DNA from: Clostridiales bacterium
GTDB lineage: Bacteria; Bacillota; Clostridia; Lachnospirales; Lachnospiraceae
DNA length: 64,000 nt
Direction of reading: 5' to 3'
NCBI GenBank assembly: GCA_021199255.1
Contig: JAJQIK010000072.1
Location: 1-64,000 of the forward strand
Positions 6,909-16,432 of the stretch are shown piece after piece (position 1 is the stretch's first letter; each line of letters opens with the position of its first letter). The position numbers were made by a program, and so were the translations under genes. The notes under the pieces are model-generated. The model saw nothing but the letters and a program-made list of their open reading frames with translations, was not told the origin of the DNA and made no database searches.

Positions 6909-8781
6909 GAGAAACTTACAAAACACACAGAAAAAGCTTCAGAAGGCGGTACAAGAGAGAAAGATACAGATTATTGTATTTGTACTTATGGCACATTTTG
7001 AAGCAAAGACAATAAGCCTGTACCATCTGAGGGGTGACAATTTAAATAAAACGGTTGAGGATATAAGCATTATTTTCAGGCACCCCCTGCCGGATTATTC
7101 CCTTTTATGCTATTTAGGCTGCCTGGCCTTTACAATCTGTATATACTGGTGTGTGGTTAACAGCAATCCACACCGGGGGAAAAAATTCCGTCCCGGTGAG
7201 GAATACGGTGATTCCAGATGGGGAAATGAAGGGGATATCGAACCGTTTATTGACCATGATTTTTACCATAATATGATTTTCTCTAAAACAGAGATGCTGT
7301 CAATGAATGGGCGGATGCCAGATATGGAGCTTAACCGTAATAAAAACGTACTTGTAATAGGCTCTTCTGGCTCTGGTAAAACCTATGGTTATGTAAAGCC
7401 CAATATTCTGCAAATGGATTGTTCCTATGTGGTTACTGACCCGAAGGGAACTATTATTAACGAGTCAGGAGCAGCTTTTGCAAAAGGCCCGCCCCAAAAA
7501 GACAAGGAAGGGAAAGTGCTCAGGGACAGCCATGGAAAGATCCTGTATGAGCCCTATAAGATTAAAGTATTAAATACTATTGATTTCAGTAAATCCATGC
7601 ATTACAACCCTTTTGTATATATACGGCAAGAAAAAGATATCCTTAAACTGGCAAATGCGCTATTTACAGCGTTAAAAAAGAAGGATGCGGGAGCTGCCGG
7701 GGATCCGTTCTGGGATGAAGCTGCCTTCCTGTGGCTACAGGCACATATTGGGCTGATCTGGTATGAGGCACTGCCGGAGGAGCAAAATATGAATACATTA
7801 ATAGAGCTGCTGAATGCCAGTGAAGTACGTGAGGATGATGATGAGTTTGAAAATGCTGTCGACCTGCTTTTTAAAGACTTGGAAAGAGAAAAAGGCAGCG
7901 AACATTTCGCAGTACGCCAGTATAAGAAATATAAGATGGCTGCAGGAAAGACAGCGAAATCAATCCTGATCACCCTTGGTTCCAAGCTGTCCCCGTTTGA
8001 TATCCAGCAGGTAAGGGATATGATGGCCGATGATGAAATGGAACTGGATAAGCTGGGGGATGAGAAAACAATACTTTTTATCATTGTGTCTGACACGGAC
8101 AGGACCTTTAATTTTATTGCCTCCCTGTTATACAAGCAGATGTTTGATACGCTCTGCTACCATGCGGACAATGATTGCGGCGGCAAATTAAAATACCATG
8201 TACGCTGTATAATGGATGAGTTTGCGAACCTGGGGAAAATAGAAGACTGGGAAATACTGATATCCACCATCAGGAGCCGCGAAATTTCTGCGGATATGAT
8301 CCTACAGTCTAAAGCACAGCTTAAAAGCGTGTATAAGGATGATGCAGAGACAATAGAAGATAACTGTGACACTACTATTTTTTTAGGTGAAAAAGGGAAA
8401 ACGACCTTAAAAGATTTAGAAGAAGCGCTCGGAAAAGAAACAATAGACCTGTTTACACACAGCGATTCCAGAGGGCAGTCATCCACCTTTGGCGTAAACT
8501 ATAACAAGGTGGGCAAGGAATTGATGAGTGTATTTAAGCTGAATGTGATGCCCAGAAAGAAATGCATTGTCCAGCTTTCAGGCTGCCCTCCCTTTTATTC
8601 GGATAAGTACGATTTAAAGGAGCATCCGAGATTCAAAATGACCGGTGATTATGATGAACGCCTGATGTTTGATGCAAGGAAATACTTGAAACAATGGAGG
8701 AGCCGTAACCGCCTGATATTCAAACAAAAGGATATCAACCGCATTTATGATGACTGCGGTAATTATTCCAATGTAACATAA
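6895..8781 (+). CDS. VirD4/TraG-family type IV coupling protein
   Basis: 628 residues. Two membrane segments lie in the first 85 residues (IQIIVFVLMAHF; YLGCLAFTICIYWCVV). Walker A is GSSGSGKT at about residue 155, Walker B VRCIMDEFANLGK at about residue 437. A conserved DPKG follows Walker A, and the family motif FNFIASLLYKQMFDTL is present. The protein is the DNA pump ATPase that brings the relaxase-bound strand to the mating channel at the inner face of the membrane. Length is normal for Gram-positive ICEs. ATG 6895 lies in the 3' end of the PcfB-like gene after CACAGCATGGAG; a hairpin terminator follows. Confidence 0.95.
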   Translation: MEKDKRNLQNTQKKLQKAVQERKIQIIVFVLMAHFEAKTISLYHLRGDNLNKTVEDISIIFRHPLPDYSLLCYLGCLAFTICIYWCVVNSNPHRGKKFRPGEEYGDSRWGNEGDIEPFIDHDFYHNMIFSKTEMLSMNGRMPDMELNRNKNVLVIGSSGSGKTYGYVKPNILQMDCSYVVTDPKGTIINESGAAFAKGPPQKDKEGKVLRDSHGKILYEPYKIKVLNTIDFSKSMHYNPFVYIRQEKDILKLANALFTALKKKDAGAAGDPFWDEAAFLWLQAHIGLIWYEALPEEQNMNTLIELLNASEVREDDDEFENAVDLLFKDLEREKGSEHFAVRQYKKYKMAAGKTAKSILITLGSKLSPFDIQQVRDMMADDEMELDKLGDEKTILFIIVSDTDRTFNFIASLLYKQMFDTLCYHADNDCGGKLKYHVRCIMDEFANLGKIEDWEILISTIRSREISADMILQSKAQLKSVYKDDAETIEDNCDTTIFLGEKGKTTLKDLEEALGKETIDLFTHSDSRGQSSTFGVNYNKVGKELMSVFKLNVMPRKKCIVQLSGCPPFYSDKYDLKEHPRFKMTGDYDERLMFDARKYLKQWRSRNRLIFKQKDINRIYDDCGNYSNVT

Positions 8782-8794
8782 AATAACAGCTTCC

Positions 8795-8832
8795 AAGGGC
8801 AGATATTAGAGGTACTTCTATCTGCCTTTTTA
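8795..8832 (+). terminator. Hairpin terminator between coupling protein and Maff2 gene
   Basis: Stem AAGGGCAGATA / TATCTGCCTTT with a 13-base loop, followed by T-rich sequence (8827-8831). It may only reduce read-through, because the transfer genes continue on the same strand. Confidence 0.65.
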
Positions 8833-8880
8833 TATGGGAAAAAGAACCGGCTAATGCCGGAGAAAGAAGGAGAAAAGAGT

Positions 8881-9192
8881 ATGAAAACAGTATTAGCAAG
8901 CAGCATGATTGGACTGGCAGGCAGGGTAAAATGCCTGGCAAATATGGGGGCAGCTAACGCCACGCTGATCTTGGCTTCCGGCGACGTATCCGGGCTGAAA
9001 CCGATCTTTACAACAGCCGTGGTGGGATTTGGCGCCGTACTGGCACTGAAGGGAATCGCTACCCTTGCGGAAGGGCAGGGGGAGCAGAGTTCCGCTGCCA
9101 AATCGCAGGGATATGGTTTCATTGGCGGGGCAGTCGTGCTGATTATAGCGGGGATCGCGGTTGTCAATTACCTGTTTGATTCACTGAGTTAG
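8881..9192 (+). CDS. Maff2-family mobile-element membrane protein
   Basis: 103 residues from ATG 8881 behind AAGGAG (8867-8872). The product has two hydrophobic segments (FTTAVVGFGAVLALKGIATL and FIGGAVVLIIAGIAVVNYLF) separated by a small polar loop (EGQGEQSSAAKSQG). This is the Maff2 pattern: short proteins found between VirD4 and TrbL genes in Tn1549-like ICEs, reminiscent of VirB2/TrbC pilin-like subunits. That it forms part of the mating channel is inference from position. Confidence 0.85.
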   Translation: MKTVLASSMIGLAGRVKCLANMGAANATLILASGDVSGLKPIFTTAVVGFGAVLALKGIATLAEGQGEQSSAAKSQGYGFIGGAVVLIIAGIAVVNYLFDSLS

Positions 9193-9202
9193 GGGCAGGC
9201 AT

Positions 9203-10120
9203 ATGAATAATCCAATATTGTTATCAGATCTTTCATTGTCATCTTCTCTTGGTAAGTGGTGGGATGAATTGATTGTTTCAATTATGGAATCCGTCAGGGA
9301 ATGCCTGCGGGAAATGATTACCAGCAACCTGGAGGAGGCATTTGCGGATTTCAACAGCAACCTGGACGGTTTTACCCAGTCCCTGTCAAAGTCACCTTCA
9401 CAATTTAATCCCCGCGCATTCAGCACTATTGTAAGCCTGTCTAAAAATGCCATCCTGCCGGTGGCAATGGTGATACTGGCATTTATCTTTGTGACGGAGC
9501 TGTATGAGTTTACGAAGGACAGTAACAGCGGCATGGGAGGATTTAACCAGTCCAAATTTATAGAGCTGATGGGGATGACAGTCCTCTTCCTGTTTATCAC
9601 GGTCAATGCCATGGATATTGCCTATTCCATCTTTAAAATTGGCGCTTGGGCGGTACAGAAGGCAGGGGCGTCGTCGCCGAGCCTTACCGTTTCCTCTTCC
9701 ATCTGGGCGGATATCGCGGAGGAAGAGGATATCGGCGCCCTGATTAGTGCTGTGGTTACGTCTTTTTTGATTAAGTTGCTAATGACGGTAATTAATGTGG
9801 CGCTGACCCTGTGCATTTATATCAGGATGTTTGAAATATATATATACCTGTGCGCAGCCCCGGCGCCGTTTGCCACCTTACAGAGCAGGGACTGGGGTGA
9901 GACTGGCAAGAATTATATCAGGGCGCTGATCGCCCTGGCAATGCAGGCATTCTTCATGCTTGCCATGATAGCGGTTTATGGGGCTGTCCTCGGAGGCATG
10001 GATACATCCGGGAAAAGCCTGAGCGGAGCGTTATGGGAATGTGTGGCCTACTGCGCAATGGTAGTGCTGATGCTGTTTAAGGCAGGCAGCATATCCAAGT
10101 CAATTTTTAACGCACATTAA
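9203..10120 (+). CDS. TrbL/VirB6-like conjugal transfer membrane protein (CD1112-type)
   Basis: 305 residues with start ATG 9203, RBS GGGGCAGG. An amphipathic N-terminal region (MESVRECLREMITSNLEEAF) is followed by five or six hydrophobic spans, including ILPVAMVILAFIFVTELYEF, LMGMTVLFLFITVNAMDIAY and ALIALAMQAFFMLAMIAVYG. The segment CAAPAPFATLQSRDWGETGK is a hallmark of VirB6/TrbL proteins of these ICEs. It forms the polytopic inner-membrane part of the type IV secretion channel. It lies between Maff2 and VirB4 as in related elements. Confidence 0.9.
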   Translation: MNNPILLSDLSLSSSLGKWWDELIVSIMESVRECLREMITSNLEEAFADFNSNLDGFTQSLSKSPSQFNPRAFSTIVSLSKNAILPVAMVILAFIFVTELYEFTKDSNSGMGGFNQSKFIELMGMTVLFLFITVNAMDIAYSIFKIGAWAVQKAGASSPSLTVSSSIWADIAEEEDIGALISAVVTSFLIKLLMTVINVALTLCIYIRMFEIYIYLCAAPAPFATLQSRDWGETGKNYIRALIALAMQAFFMLAMIAVYGAVLGGMDTSGKSLSGALWECVAYCAMVVLMLFKAGSISKSIFNAH

Positions 10121-10134
10121 AGGAGGAGACAAAA

Positions 10135-13056
10135 ATGTATGTAGCAATTAATAAGGACCTGTCAGAGGCCAAAACAACAGTAATGTTTGGGCTGACCAAA
10201 AGGCAGATCCTGATGGGGCTTCCAGGGGTCGGCGCAGGAGGCGCCTTATTTTTCCTGACGAAAGGGTTCCTGGGGACTTCTATGGCGAGCCTGTTGCTGT
10301 TCGCCATTGCCGGCGCCGCATTTTTTGCGGCGGAATATAAGAAAAACGGACAATATGTTGAGAAGCTTTTCAAAAACTGGTATGAGACCCGGTTCCTACG
10401 GAGCACGGAACGGCCTTATGTAACGGAAAACCTATACGGATACCTGGACCGCATGAACAGATATGAGAGTGAAGCTGCCGCGATGGTAAAGGAAGTGCAA
10501 AATAAACAACATAAAAAAAGAAGGCTGCCGGGATTAGGGGGCGCGGGGAAGCCGGGAGGGCAAAAAGACAGGAAAAAAGAAAATCCGGATGACAGGGAGA
10601 AAGGAGTGTCCCCGGATGAGACATTTTTTATTTCACCCAACGAGGTGCTTGACAAACGTACAAAGAAGGAGTTGGTTAAAGCACTGAATAAGGCAAAGCA
10701 TACTGGGAGAATAGCGGAGAGTGCGCAGAGGACCATTCCTTATGAAGCCTTATATCCTGATGGCATTATGGAGTCGGAACCGGGGTATTACACCAGAATG
10801 ATAGAATTTGACGACAGGGAGTACCATTTGACAGATGATGACACGAAAAATGGTATTTTTGAAAACCACTGTGATTTCCTGAATTATTTTGACCCTACTA
10901 TTGATGCCTGTTTTTATTATTACAACCTGGAAACAGACCGGAAGCAGACAGATAAATCCCTGGATATTTCCAGGCAGAAGGATGGTTTTAACCATATCCG
11001 CAAGGAATATTCAGATATGCTGAAGGATAATGCTGAATATGGTTCCAATGGAATAGAAAACAAACGTTATATTACATATGGCATCCATGCAAAGGATATA
11101 GGGATTGCCAAGAAAAGGCTCTCCAAAATATCTACGGACATTATGGATAACTTTTCCAGGAATAAAGTGCGTAGCAGGGTATTAAACGGTTATGAGCGGG
11201 CAAAAGTCATGTGGAAATTCTGTAATCCGGCATCGGATGAGAAATTCCTGTTTAACTGGTCCGCCATTGCTGGGCATGGACTTTCCTCCAAAGATTTTAT
11301 AGCGCCTACATCTTTTGGATTCACCAATGAAAAGGGGACATTTGATAACCGGCATTATTTTAAGATGGGGGACCGCATCGGTGCGGTGAATTTCATCCAG
11401 ATTACGGCATCGGATCTCCCGGATGTGGTGTTGAGTGAGTTAAGGGGAATTAGCACCAATATCTGTATAGCGGTACATTTCAAACCGCTGGACAGGGACC
11501 AAGCCCTAAAAAATATCCATGCGGAGATAGACAGGATGCAGCAGTCCATCAGCAGGCTACAGCGAAAAGCTGTAGAGGGCGGATACGACATGGATATGCT
11601 GCCGCCTGACCTGAAAATGTATTATGAAGCTGCCCAGACAGCACTCAGGGGATTGGAAAACAGAAATGAGAGGATGTTTTTGGTAACACTGTTGGTAATG
11701 CAGACTGCCGGCACAAAGAAGGAGCTGGATAATAATATTTTCCAAGCAAACAGTATTATCGGTACCTACAACTGCCACATGAAAAGGTTGGATGACAGGC
11801 AGGAATACGGGCTTGTTTCTACCATGCCGCTTGGGATTAATAAGATTGAAATCCAAAGATCCATGATGACAACAGAGCTGGCGGTTTTCCTTCCCTTTAT
11901 GGCAGAAGAACTGTACCAGATAGGGCCAGATTATAAAGGCTATGAGCCTATGTATTATGGGATGAATATGATCAGCAATAACCTGATAATGGCTGACCGT
12001 AAGAAATTGAGGAACCCTAATGGGCTTATTCTGGGTAAACCGGGTTATGGAAAATCCTTTGCCACAAAGAGGGAGATATTCAATTCATTTTTTGTATCGT
12101 CAGATGATATCCTGATCCTGGATCCGGAACGGGAGTATGAAAGCCTTGTAAAATATCTGGACGGGCAGATTATACGGCTTGCGAACGGAACGGATACATA
12201 CATCAACCCAATGGAGGTTGACCTGAACCTGATCTGGGAAGAGGATAAAGAATATGACCCAATCAGTGACCAGATTGATTTCCTTGTTTCGTTATGCGAA
12301 CAGCTTATGGGAGGCAGGCAGGGACTGAGCCAGGAAGAAATTTCGATTATCATAACCTGTGCACAAGCAGTATATGACAAGTGGCTGGAAGAACCTTCGG
12401 AAGAAACGATGCCAATTTTAGGGGATCTCTATGAAGAAATCATTAAAGAGGAGGATGAAGAATCCTTCCGGCTGGCGAGAAAACTTAAGGTTTTTATTAC
12501 GACTTATAACATTTTTAACCATAAAAGCACGGTGGATATCAACAACCGCATTGTTTCTTTTGATATTAAAGACCTTGGCAAGATGCTGAAGCCTGCAGGT
12601 ATGTGTATTATACAGAATTTTATCTGGAAAAGAGTGGCAAAAAACAGGCTGATCGGAAAATATACAAGGGTATATTTTGATGAGTTCCACCTGTTTTTAC
12701 GTGATCCAAAGACCCAGGAATATTCCATAGAAATTTGGAAGCGTTTCAGGAAATGGGGCGGTATCCCGACAGGCATAACGCAGAATGTCAAAGACCTCCT
12801 GCGGAGTACTGATGTTGAAGTTATTTTTGAGAATACAGATTTTATCATTATGTTGAACCAGGGGCCAGGCGATGCCCGTATCCTCCAGGAAAAGCTTGAG
12901 ATATCCATTTACCAGATGAAATATGTTGTGAATACATCGGAAGGGCGGGGCCTTATTTTTTATGGTGACAGGATTATCCCATTTTATGATGAATTCCCTA
13001 AGGACACAACAATGTATAAGATCATGACGACCAAATTTGACGAGGTTGCCGAATAG
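10135..13056 (+). CDS. PrgI (VirB3-like) - VirB4 fusion ATPase
   Basis: 973 residues. Residues 1-110 are a PrgI domain (VAINKDLSEAKTTVMFGLTK, two membrane spans around residues 27-65, then ETRFLRSTERPYVTEN); a basic linker follows (about 125-170). The rest is VirB4 (CD1110-type): Walker A LGKPGYGKSF at about residue 632, DPEREYE, and Walker B VYFDEFHLFLRD at about residue 845. VirB4 powers assembly of the channel and substrate transfer. In many related elements I know PrgI and VirB4 are separate genes, so the fusion is notable. Start ATG 10135 has AAAGGAGGAG upstream. Confidence 0.93.
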   Translation: MYVAINKDLSEAKTTVMFGLTKRQILMGLPGVGAGGALFFLTKGFLGTSMASLLLFAIAGAAFFAAEYKKNGQYVEKLFKNWYETRFLRSTERPYVTENLYGYLDRMNRYESEAAAMVKEVQNKQHKKRRLPGLGGAGKPGGQKDRKKENPDDREKGVSPDETFFISPNEVLDKRTKKELVKALNKAKHTGRIAESAQRTIPYEALYPDGIMESEPGYYTRMIEFDDREYHLTDDDTKNGIFENHCDFLNYFDPTIDACFYYYNLETDRKQTDKSLDISRQKDGFNHIRKEYSDMLKDNAEYGSNGIENKRYITYGIHAKDIGIAKKRLSKISTDIMDNFSRNKVRSRVLNGYERAKVMWKFCNPASDEKFLFNWSAIAGHGLSSKDFIAPTSFGFTNEKGTFDNRHYFKMGDRIGAVNFIQITASDLPDVVLSELRGISTNICIAVHFKPLDRDQALKNIHAEIDRMQQSISRLQRKAVEGGYDMDMLPPDLKMYYEAAQTALRGLENRNERMFLVTLLVMQTAGTKKELDNNIFQANSIIGTYNCHMKRLDDRQEYGLVSTMPLGINKIEIQRSMMTTELAVFLPFMAEELYQIGPDYKGYEPMYYGMNMISNNLIMADRKKLRNPNGLILGKPGYGKSFATKREIFNSFFVSSDDILILDPEREYESLVKYLDGQIIRLANGTDTYINPMEVDLNLIWEEDKEYDPISDQIDFLVSLCEQLMGGRQGLSQEEISIIITCAQAVYDKWLEEPSEETMPILGDLYEEIIKEEDEESFRLARKLKVFITTYNIFNHKSTVDINNRIVSFDIKDLGKMLKPAGMCIIQNFIWKRVAKNRLIGKYTRVYFDEFHLFLRDPKTQEYSIEIWKRFRKWGGIPTGITQNVKDLLRSTDVEVIFENTDFIIMLNQGPGDARILQEKLEISIYQMKYVVNTSEGRGLIFYGDRIIPFYDEFPKDTTMYKIMTTKFDEVAE

Positions 13057-13071
13057 GCGGGGAGAAGGCGG

Positions 13072-15054
13072 ATGGCAAAAGAATTTACAAACGACAGGGT
13101 TGTCAATGAGATGGCCAGGGACGGACTACAGAGCCATAACCTTAATACTGGGGAAGTAACGAGAATTTCCAACCGCCATGAAAATACTTTTTATGGCGGC
13201 TCTTCCCAAGTATCTTCGGAAAAAGGCGGCGGAAACCATGACCACAGCTATTTGCAGAGACGATATAACAGGAAATTCCAACAGCATCTGAAGGGGCAGA
13301 AACAGGCTGGCACTGACAGGGAACGGGCAGAGAAAAAGTTACATGGCAAAGAGGCCCACATGCGCAAGAAAATACACCTGCGTACTGAGCGGGTGAAGAA
13401 GATAGACTATGCCGCTTACGGGAAGCTGGGGCGGCCGAAGGACTATGTGGGAGAAGAACATTATAAGTATGGGAAAAGGCTGCAGAGGACTGTAAAGCTC
13501 TACCGTACCAGGGACCTGGCGACTACACGTGTGGTGAAGGGCGGCACCAGAAAGCTTTTCCAGCGTGCAGAGGCTATGTACTTTGCCGATGATGAGAATA
13601 ACAACGCACAGCGTATCATGCATGACGGATACCGGGCAGGGAAATCCGGCGCAAGATACTTTTCCCGCAAGCTGTCCCATCCGGTCAATAAACTGAGGAA
13701 CCGAAGTTACCTGCATACCAAGAAGCAGTACCAAAAGGCGGGCAGGAAAGCAGCGCACCATGAACGCATGGCGGATAAATACCGTTTCAGGCTGTCGATG
13801 GAAACATCGTGGAAGAAAGAACTGCGTTCTAATAAAGCCATGCAAAAGCTGAATGCCAGGGAAAGGCTCATCAAAAAGATATTGTATAAACATGCTTATA
13901 AGAAAAAATACGGGCAGACCTTTATGCAGAAGGCCAAGAACAACTTTGCCAAGGCGGCTAAAAAAACAAAGCAGTATATCGCGCAGAACACAAAAGCCAT
14001 CATAACGATCGGAGGCGTTTTGCTGTTGGTTGCCGTCCTGTTTTACTTGTTGGCAAGCTGTGCCACCATGGCGGCCACTTTTGGCACAGATGGCATAACC
14101 CAGATGATGGCAGGCCTGTATGTGACAGGGTTTGATGTGATTACTGAATGTGACGAATATTTTTCCAAGCTCCTGAATGACTTGCAGAACGATATTGCGG
14201 CTTTGGAAAAAGATCATCCGGGATATGACGAATATCAATATTGGGTTAATGGCGTCCAGGTAGCGGATGCGGAAGCCTTGTCTGCATATATTGTTTACGA
14301 CCAGATAGAGCTGGCGTCTTACCTGAGCACAAAGATCCCTGAATATACCTTAGAGACAGCTGCCCCACTGATGGAAGAATTGTTTGGGAAGATGTTTATT
14401 ATAGAGCAGGAAGAAATTATAGAACAGAGAAAGCGGCAGGCGTACTTGGAGGACGGCACACCTGAAACGGATTCAAACGGCAATGCTGTGATGGAATGGT
14501 ATGACTGCCATATCTTAAAAATTTCCCTTACCAGTAAAGCGATTGCAGAAATCATGGAAACGGAGCTCACAGAGGATGAGTACAGCCAGTGGGATACGTT
14601 CTGCAGGTCTGAAGGGAACCTTAAAATTTATAATTCCCCATTCGCATTTGAATGGCATCCTTACATCAGCAGCTATTTTGGTTACCGGAACCATCCTATT
14701 GACGGAGTAGGGGCAATGCATAAAGGGATAGATATTGCTGTCCCGGAGGGAACAAAAATATACAGCATTATGGAGGGAACCGTGGAAGTATCAGGATATT
14801 CAGAGTCTGCGGGCAACTGGATTGTCATCAGGGATGAAGACGGCTATGTGTCCAAATATATGCATTGCTCCGCACTGCTGGTAGGAGCTGGGACACAGGT
14901 GGCCAGAGGGCAGCTGATCGCTACGGTTGGAAGCACCGGGCACAGCACCGGTGCCCATCTTCATCTACAAATAGAGGATCCGGATGGTAATTATATTAAT
15001 CCGCTGTATATCTGTGCGGAGTATGGAGAGGAGATCAGTACAGAAAATGAATAA
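13072..15054 (+). CDS. CD1108-family mobile-element protein with C-terminal M23 endopeptidase
   Basis: 660 residues. The first 300 are highly basic (K/R/H-rich), cytoplasmic and probably helical. One membrane span lies at about 308-335 (AIITIGGVLLLVAVLFYLLA). The extracytoplasmic part ends in an M23 LytM-type peptidase (about 525-650): ISSYFGYRNHP, then AMHKGIDIAVPEGTKI with the H-x(3)-D zinc ligands, and TGAHLHLQ with H-x-H. Such proteins open the peptidoglycan for the mating channel. Many relatives carry a lysozyme plus NlpC/P60 pair here, so an M23 domain is the variant form. ATG 13072 follows GGGGAGAAGG. Confidence 0.92.
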   Translation: MAKEFTNDRVVNEMARDGLQSHNLNTGEVTRISNRHENTFYGGSSQVSSEKGGGNHDHSYLQRRYNRKFQQHLKGQKQAGTDRERAEKKLHGKEAHMRKKIHLRTERVKKIDYAAYGKLGRPKDYVGEEHYKYGKRLQRTVKLYRTRDLATTRVVKGGTRKLFQRAEAMYFADDENNNAQRIMHDGYRAGKSGARYFSRKLSHPVNKLRNRSYLHTKKQYQKAGRKAAHHERMADKYRFRLSMETSWKKELRSNKAMQKLNARERLIKKILYKHAYKKKYGQTFMQKAKNNFAKAAKKTKQYIAQNTKAIITIGGVLLLVAVLFYLLASCATMAATFGTDGITQMMAGLYVTGFDVITECDEYFSKLLNDLQNDIAALEKDHPGYDEYQYWVNGVQVADAEALSAYIVYDQIELASYLSTKIPEYTLETAAPLMEELFGKMFIIEQEEIIEQRKRQAYLEDGTPETDSNGNAVMEWYDCHILKISLTSKAIAEIMETELTEDEYSQWDTFCRSEGNLKIYNSPFAFEWHPYISSYFGYRNHPIDGVGAMHKGIDIAVPEGTKIYSIMEGTVEVSGYSESAGNWIVIRDEDGYVSKYMHCSALLVGAGTQVARGQLIATVGSTGHSTGAHLHLQIEDPDGNYINPLYICAEYGEEISTENE

Positions 15055-15352
15055 TTTAGAGAAGAAACAGTCCAGGCTTGAAAAGCTTACAGCACAATAT
15101 GAAAAATTTAAAGCCAGGACAGAGCAGCTCTGCAGGGAAATCAAGGAGCTGACCAAGGAAATAGAGATGGACAGTATGGCAGACTTATTCCAGGAAGGGA
15201 AAATAAATAAAATGACTGTCAGTGATTGGAAATATGTTAAATCAGCCATTGCAAGCGGCGACCTGCAACAGTTTTTAAAACAGAAATACGGGGAGCAAGC
15301 AGGCTATGAAGAAAAGAAAATGGAGGGGACTGCAGACAATGAAAATGAATAA
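15047..15352 (+). CDS. DUF4315 family coiled-coil protein
   Basis: 101 residues from ATG 15047, overlapping the previous stop (ATGAATAA). The product is a coiled coil (NNLEKKQSRLEKLTAQYEKF, EQLCREIKELTKEIE) ending in the conserved tail DWKYVKSAIASGDLQQFLKQ, which is the DUF4315 pattern. Members sit between the wall hydrolase and the DUF4366 gene in Tn1549-like ICEs. Function unknown; a scaffold role in the mating pore is a guess. Confidence 0.85.
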   Translation: MNNLEKKQSRLEKLTAQYEKFKARTEQLCREIKELTKEIEMDSMADLFQEGKINKMTVSDWKYVKSAIASGDLQQFLKQKYGEQAGYEEKKMEGTADNENE

Positions 15353-16418
15353 ATATAAGACAGCCTGTGCGGCTATGCTGCTATGCGTTTGCCTCGTAGG
15401 TTTATGCGACGTCGCATATGCGGCAGAGGATTACACGACCATTACGGTAGAAGCAACGGACGATGAAAGCGGCGTATATAGGTATGCGATTGATTCAACG
15501 GAGGATACTGCCTGGCAGGCATCTAATATCTTTTATGTACTGCCAGGAACCCTGCATACGGTATATGTTAAGGACGCTGCAGGTAATATTACATCAAACG
15601 AGGTATGGGCAGAAGGGGCAGAGGTATCTGTTGGGGATGAACCCAATGATCCGTTAGAGGAAGAACCCGTGCCGGAGGCAGCGGATAACGTATCAGAAGA
15701 CCCTTATACAGCGGGAAGCGGAACCGGAACGGTAACCGATTATACAGATGACAGCAGCAAGGAATATTATACGATTACCACAAAAAACGGTAATAATTTT
15801 TATCTTATTATCGACCATAGGAGCAGCGATAATAATGTATATTTCACGAAGCCAGTATCAGAATTAGACCTCCTGACACTGGCCGCGGAAGCTGGTGAAA
15901 TAGAAGAATCTGCTTTAGAACAGACAGAGTTGGAGGACATAGCGGTTACCGTGACAGCAGAAGAAACGGAAAGCAATTCCAGCCAGGGCAGTTCTTTCCT
16001 GGAGTATCTGCCGTTAATCCTGCTTGTTGTGGTGCTGTGCGGAGGATATTACTATTTTATGGTTTACAAAAAAAAGAAAGCGATCAGGGAAGAATATGAT
16101 GAGGAGGCTGCAGATATGGAACAGTTTATCCCAATAGAGGATGACGAGGATGCAGCCTTGTTTGCCTACAAGGGAAATAAAGCATCTACAGAAGAAGAGG
16201 GAAATGATTCATTCCTGGATGAACTCTATGAAGATAATGAGGTTCCGGACATGGATGAAGCTTATGGAGAACAGGAAGAGCTATATGAGGACGGAATCCC
16301 AGATCAGGATATTATCGATGGCGGGCAGGCTGCGGATGGTGGAGAAGCAGTATATAGCCAAGAGGATGACTATGATATGGACATTTACGAAGAAGAACCG
16401 GAAGAGAATGATGTATAG
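15339..16418 (+). CDS. DUF4366 family secreted/membrane protein
   Basis: 359 residues. ATG 15339 is chosen because GGAGGGG lies at 15322-15328; an in-frame ATG at 15306 lacks a site. Signal peptide: KTACAAMLLCVCLVGLCDVAYA, cleaved near AYA-AED. A small Ig-like or bacterial-repeat segment (TTITVEATDDESGVYRYAID, then GTLHTVYVKDAAGNITSN) precedes the DUF4366 core (YYTITTKNGNNFYLIIDHRS, then NVYFTKPVSELDLLTLA). A membrane anchor (YLPLILLVVVLCGGYYYFMV, about 234-253) and an acidic cytoplasmic tail follow. The signal-peptide coding region contains palindrome copy 3. Confidence 0.85.
   Translation: MKMNKYKTACAAMLLCVCLVGLCDVAYAAEDYTTITVEATDDESGVYRYAIDSTEDTAWQASNIFYVLPGTLHTVYVKDAAGNITSNEVWAEGAEVSVGDEPNDPLEEEPVPEAADNVSEDPYTAGSGTGTVTDYTDDSSKEYYTITTKNGNNFYLIIDHRSSDNNVYFTKPVSELDLLTLAAEAGEIEESALEQTELEDIAVTVTAEETESNSSQGSSFLEYLPLILLVVVLCGGYYYFMVYKKKKAIREEYDEEAADMEQFIPIEDDEDAALFAYKGNKASTEEEGNDSFLDELYEDNEVPDMDEAYGEQEELYEDGIPDQDIIDGGQAADGGEAVYSQEDDYDMDIYEEEPEENDV
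15403..15418. repeat. 16-bp perfect palindrome, copy 3 (inside a CDS)
   Basis: TATGCGACGTCGCATA, exact, within the end of the DUF4366 signal-peptide coding region. The reading frame (C-D-V-A-Y) differs from copy 1, so the DNA and not the protein is what is shared. Confidence 0.9.
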
Positions 16419-16432
16419 GGGAGAAGTGCGGT

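Noticed and set aside
13339-14238. Long minus-strand frame opposite the M23 protein gene
   Set aside because: Antisense shadow: no ribosome site, composition explained by the basic protein on the plus strand.
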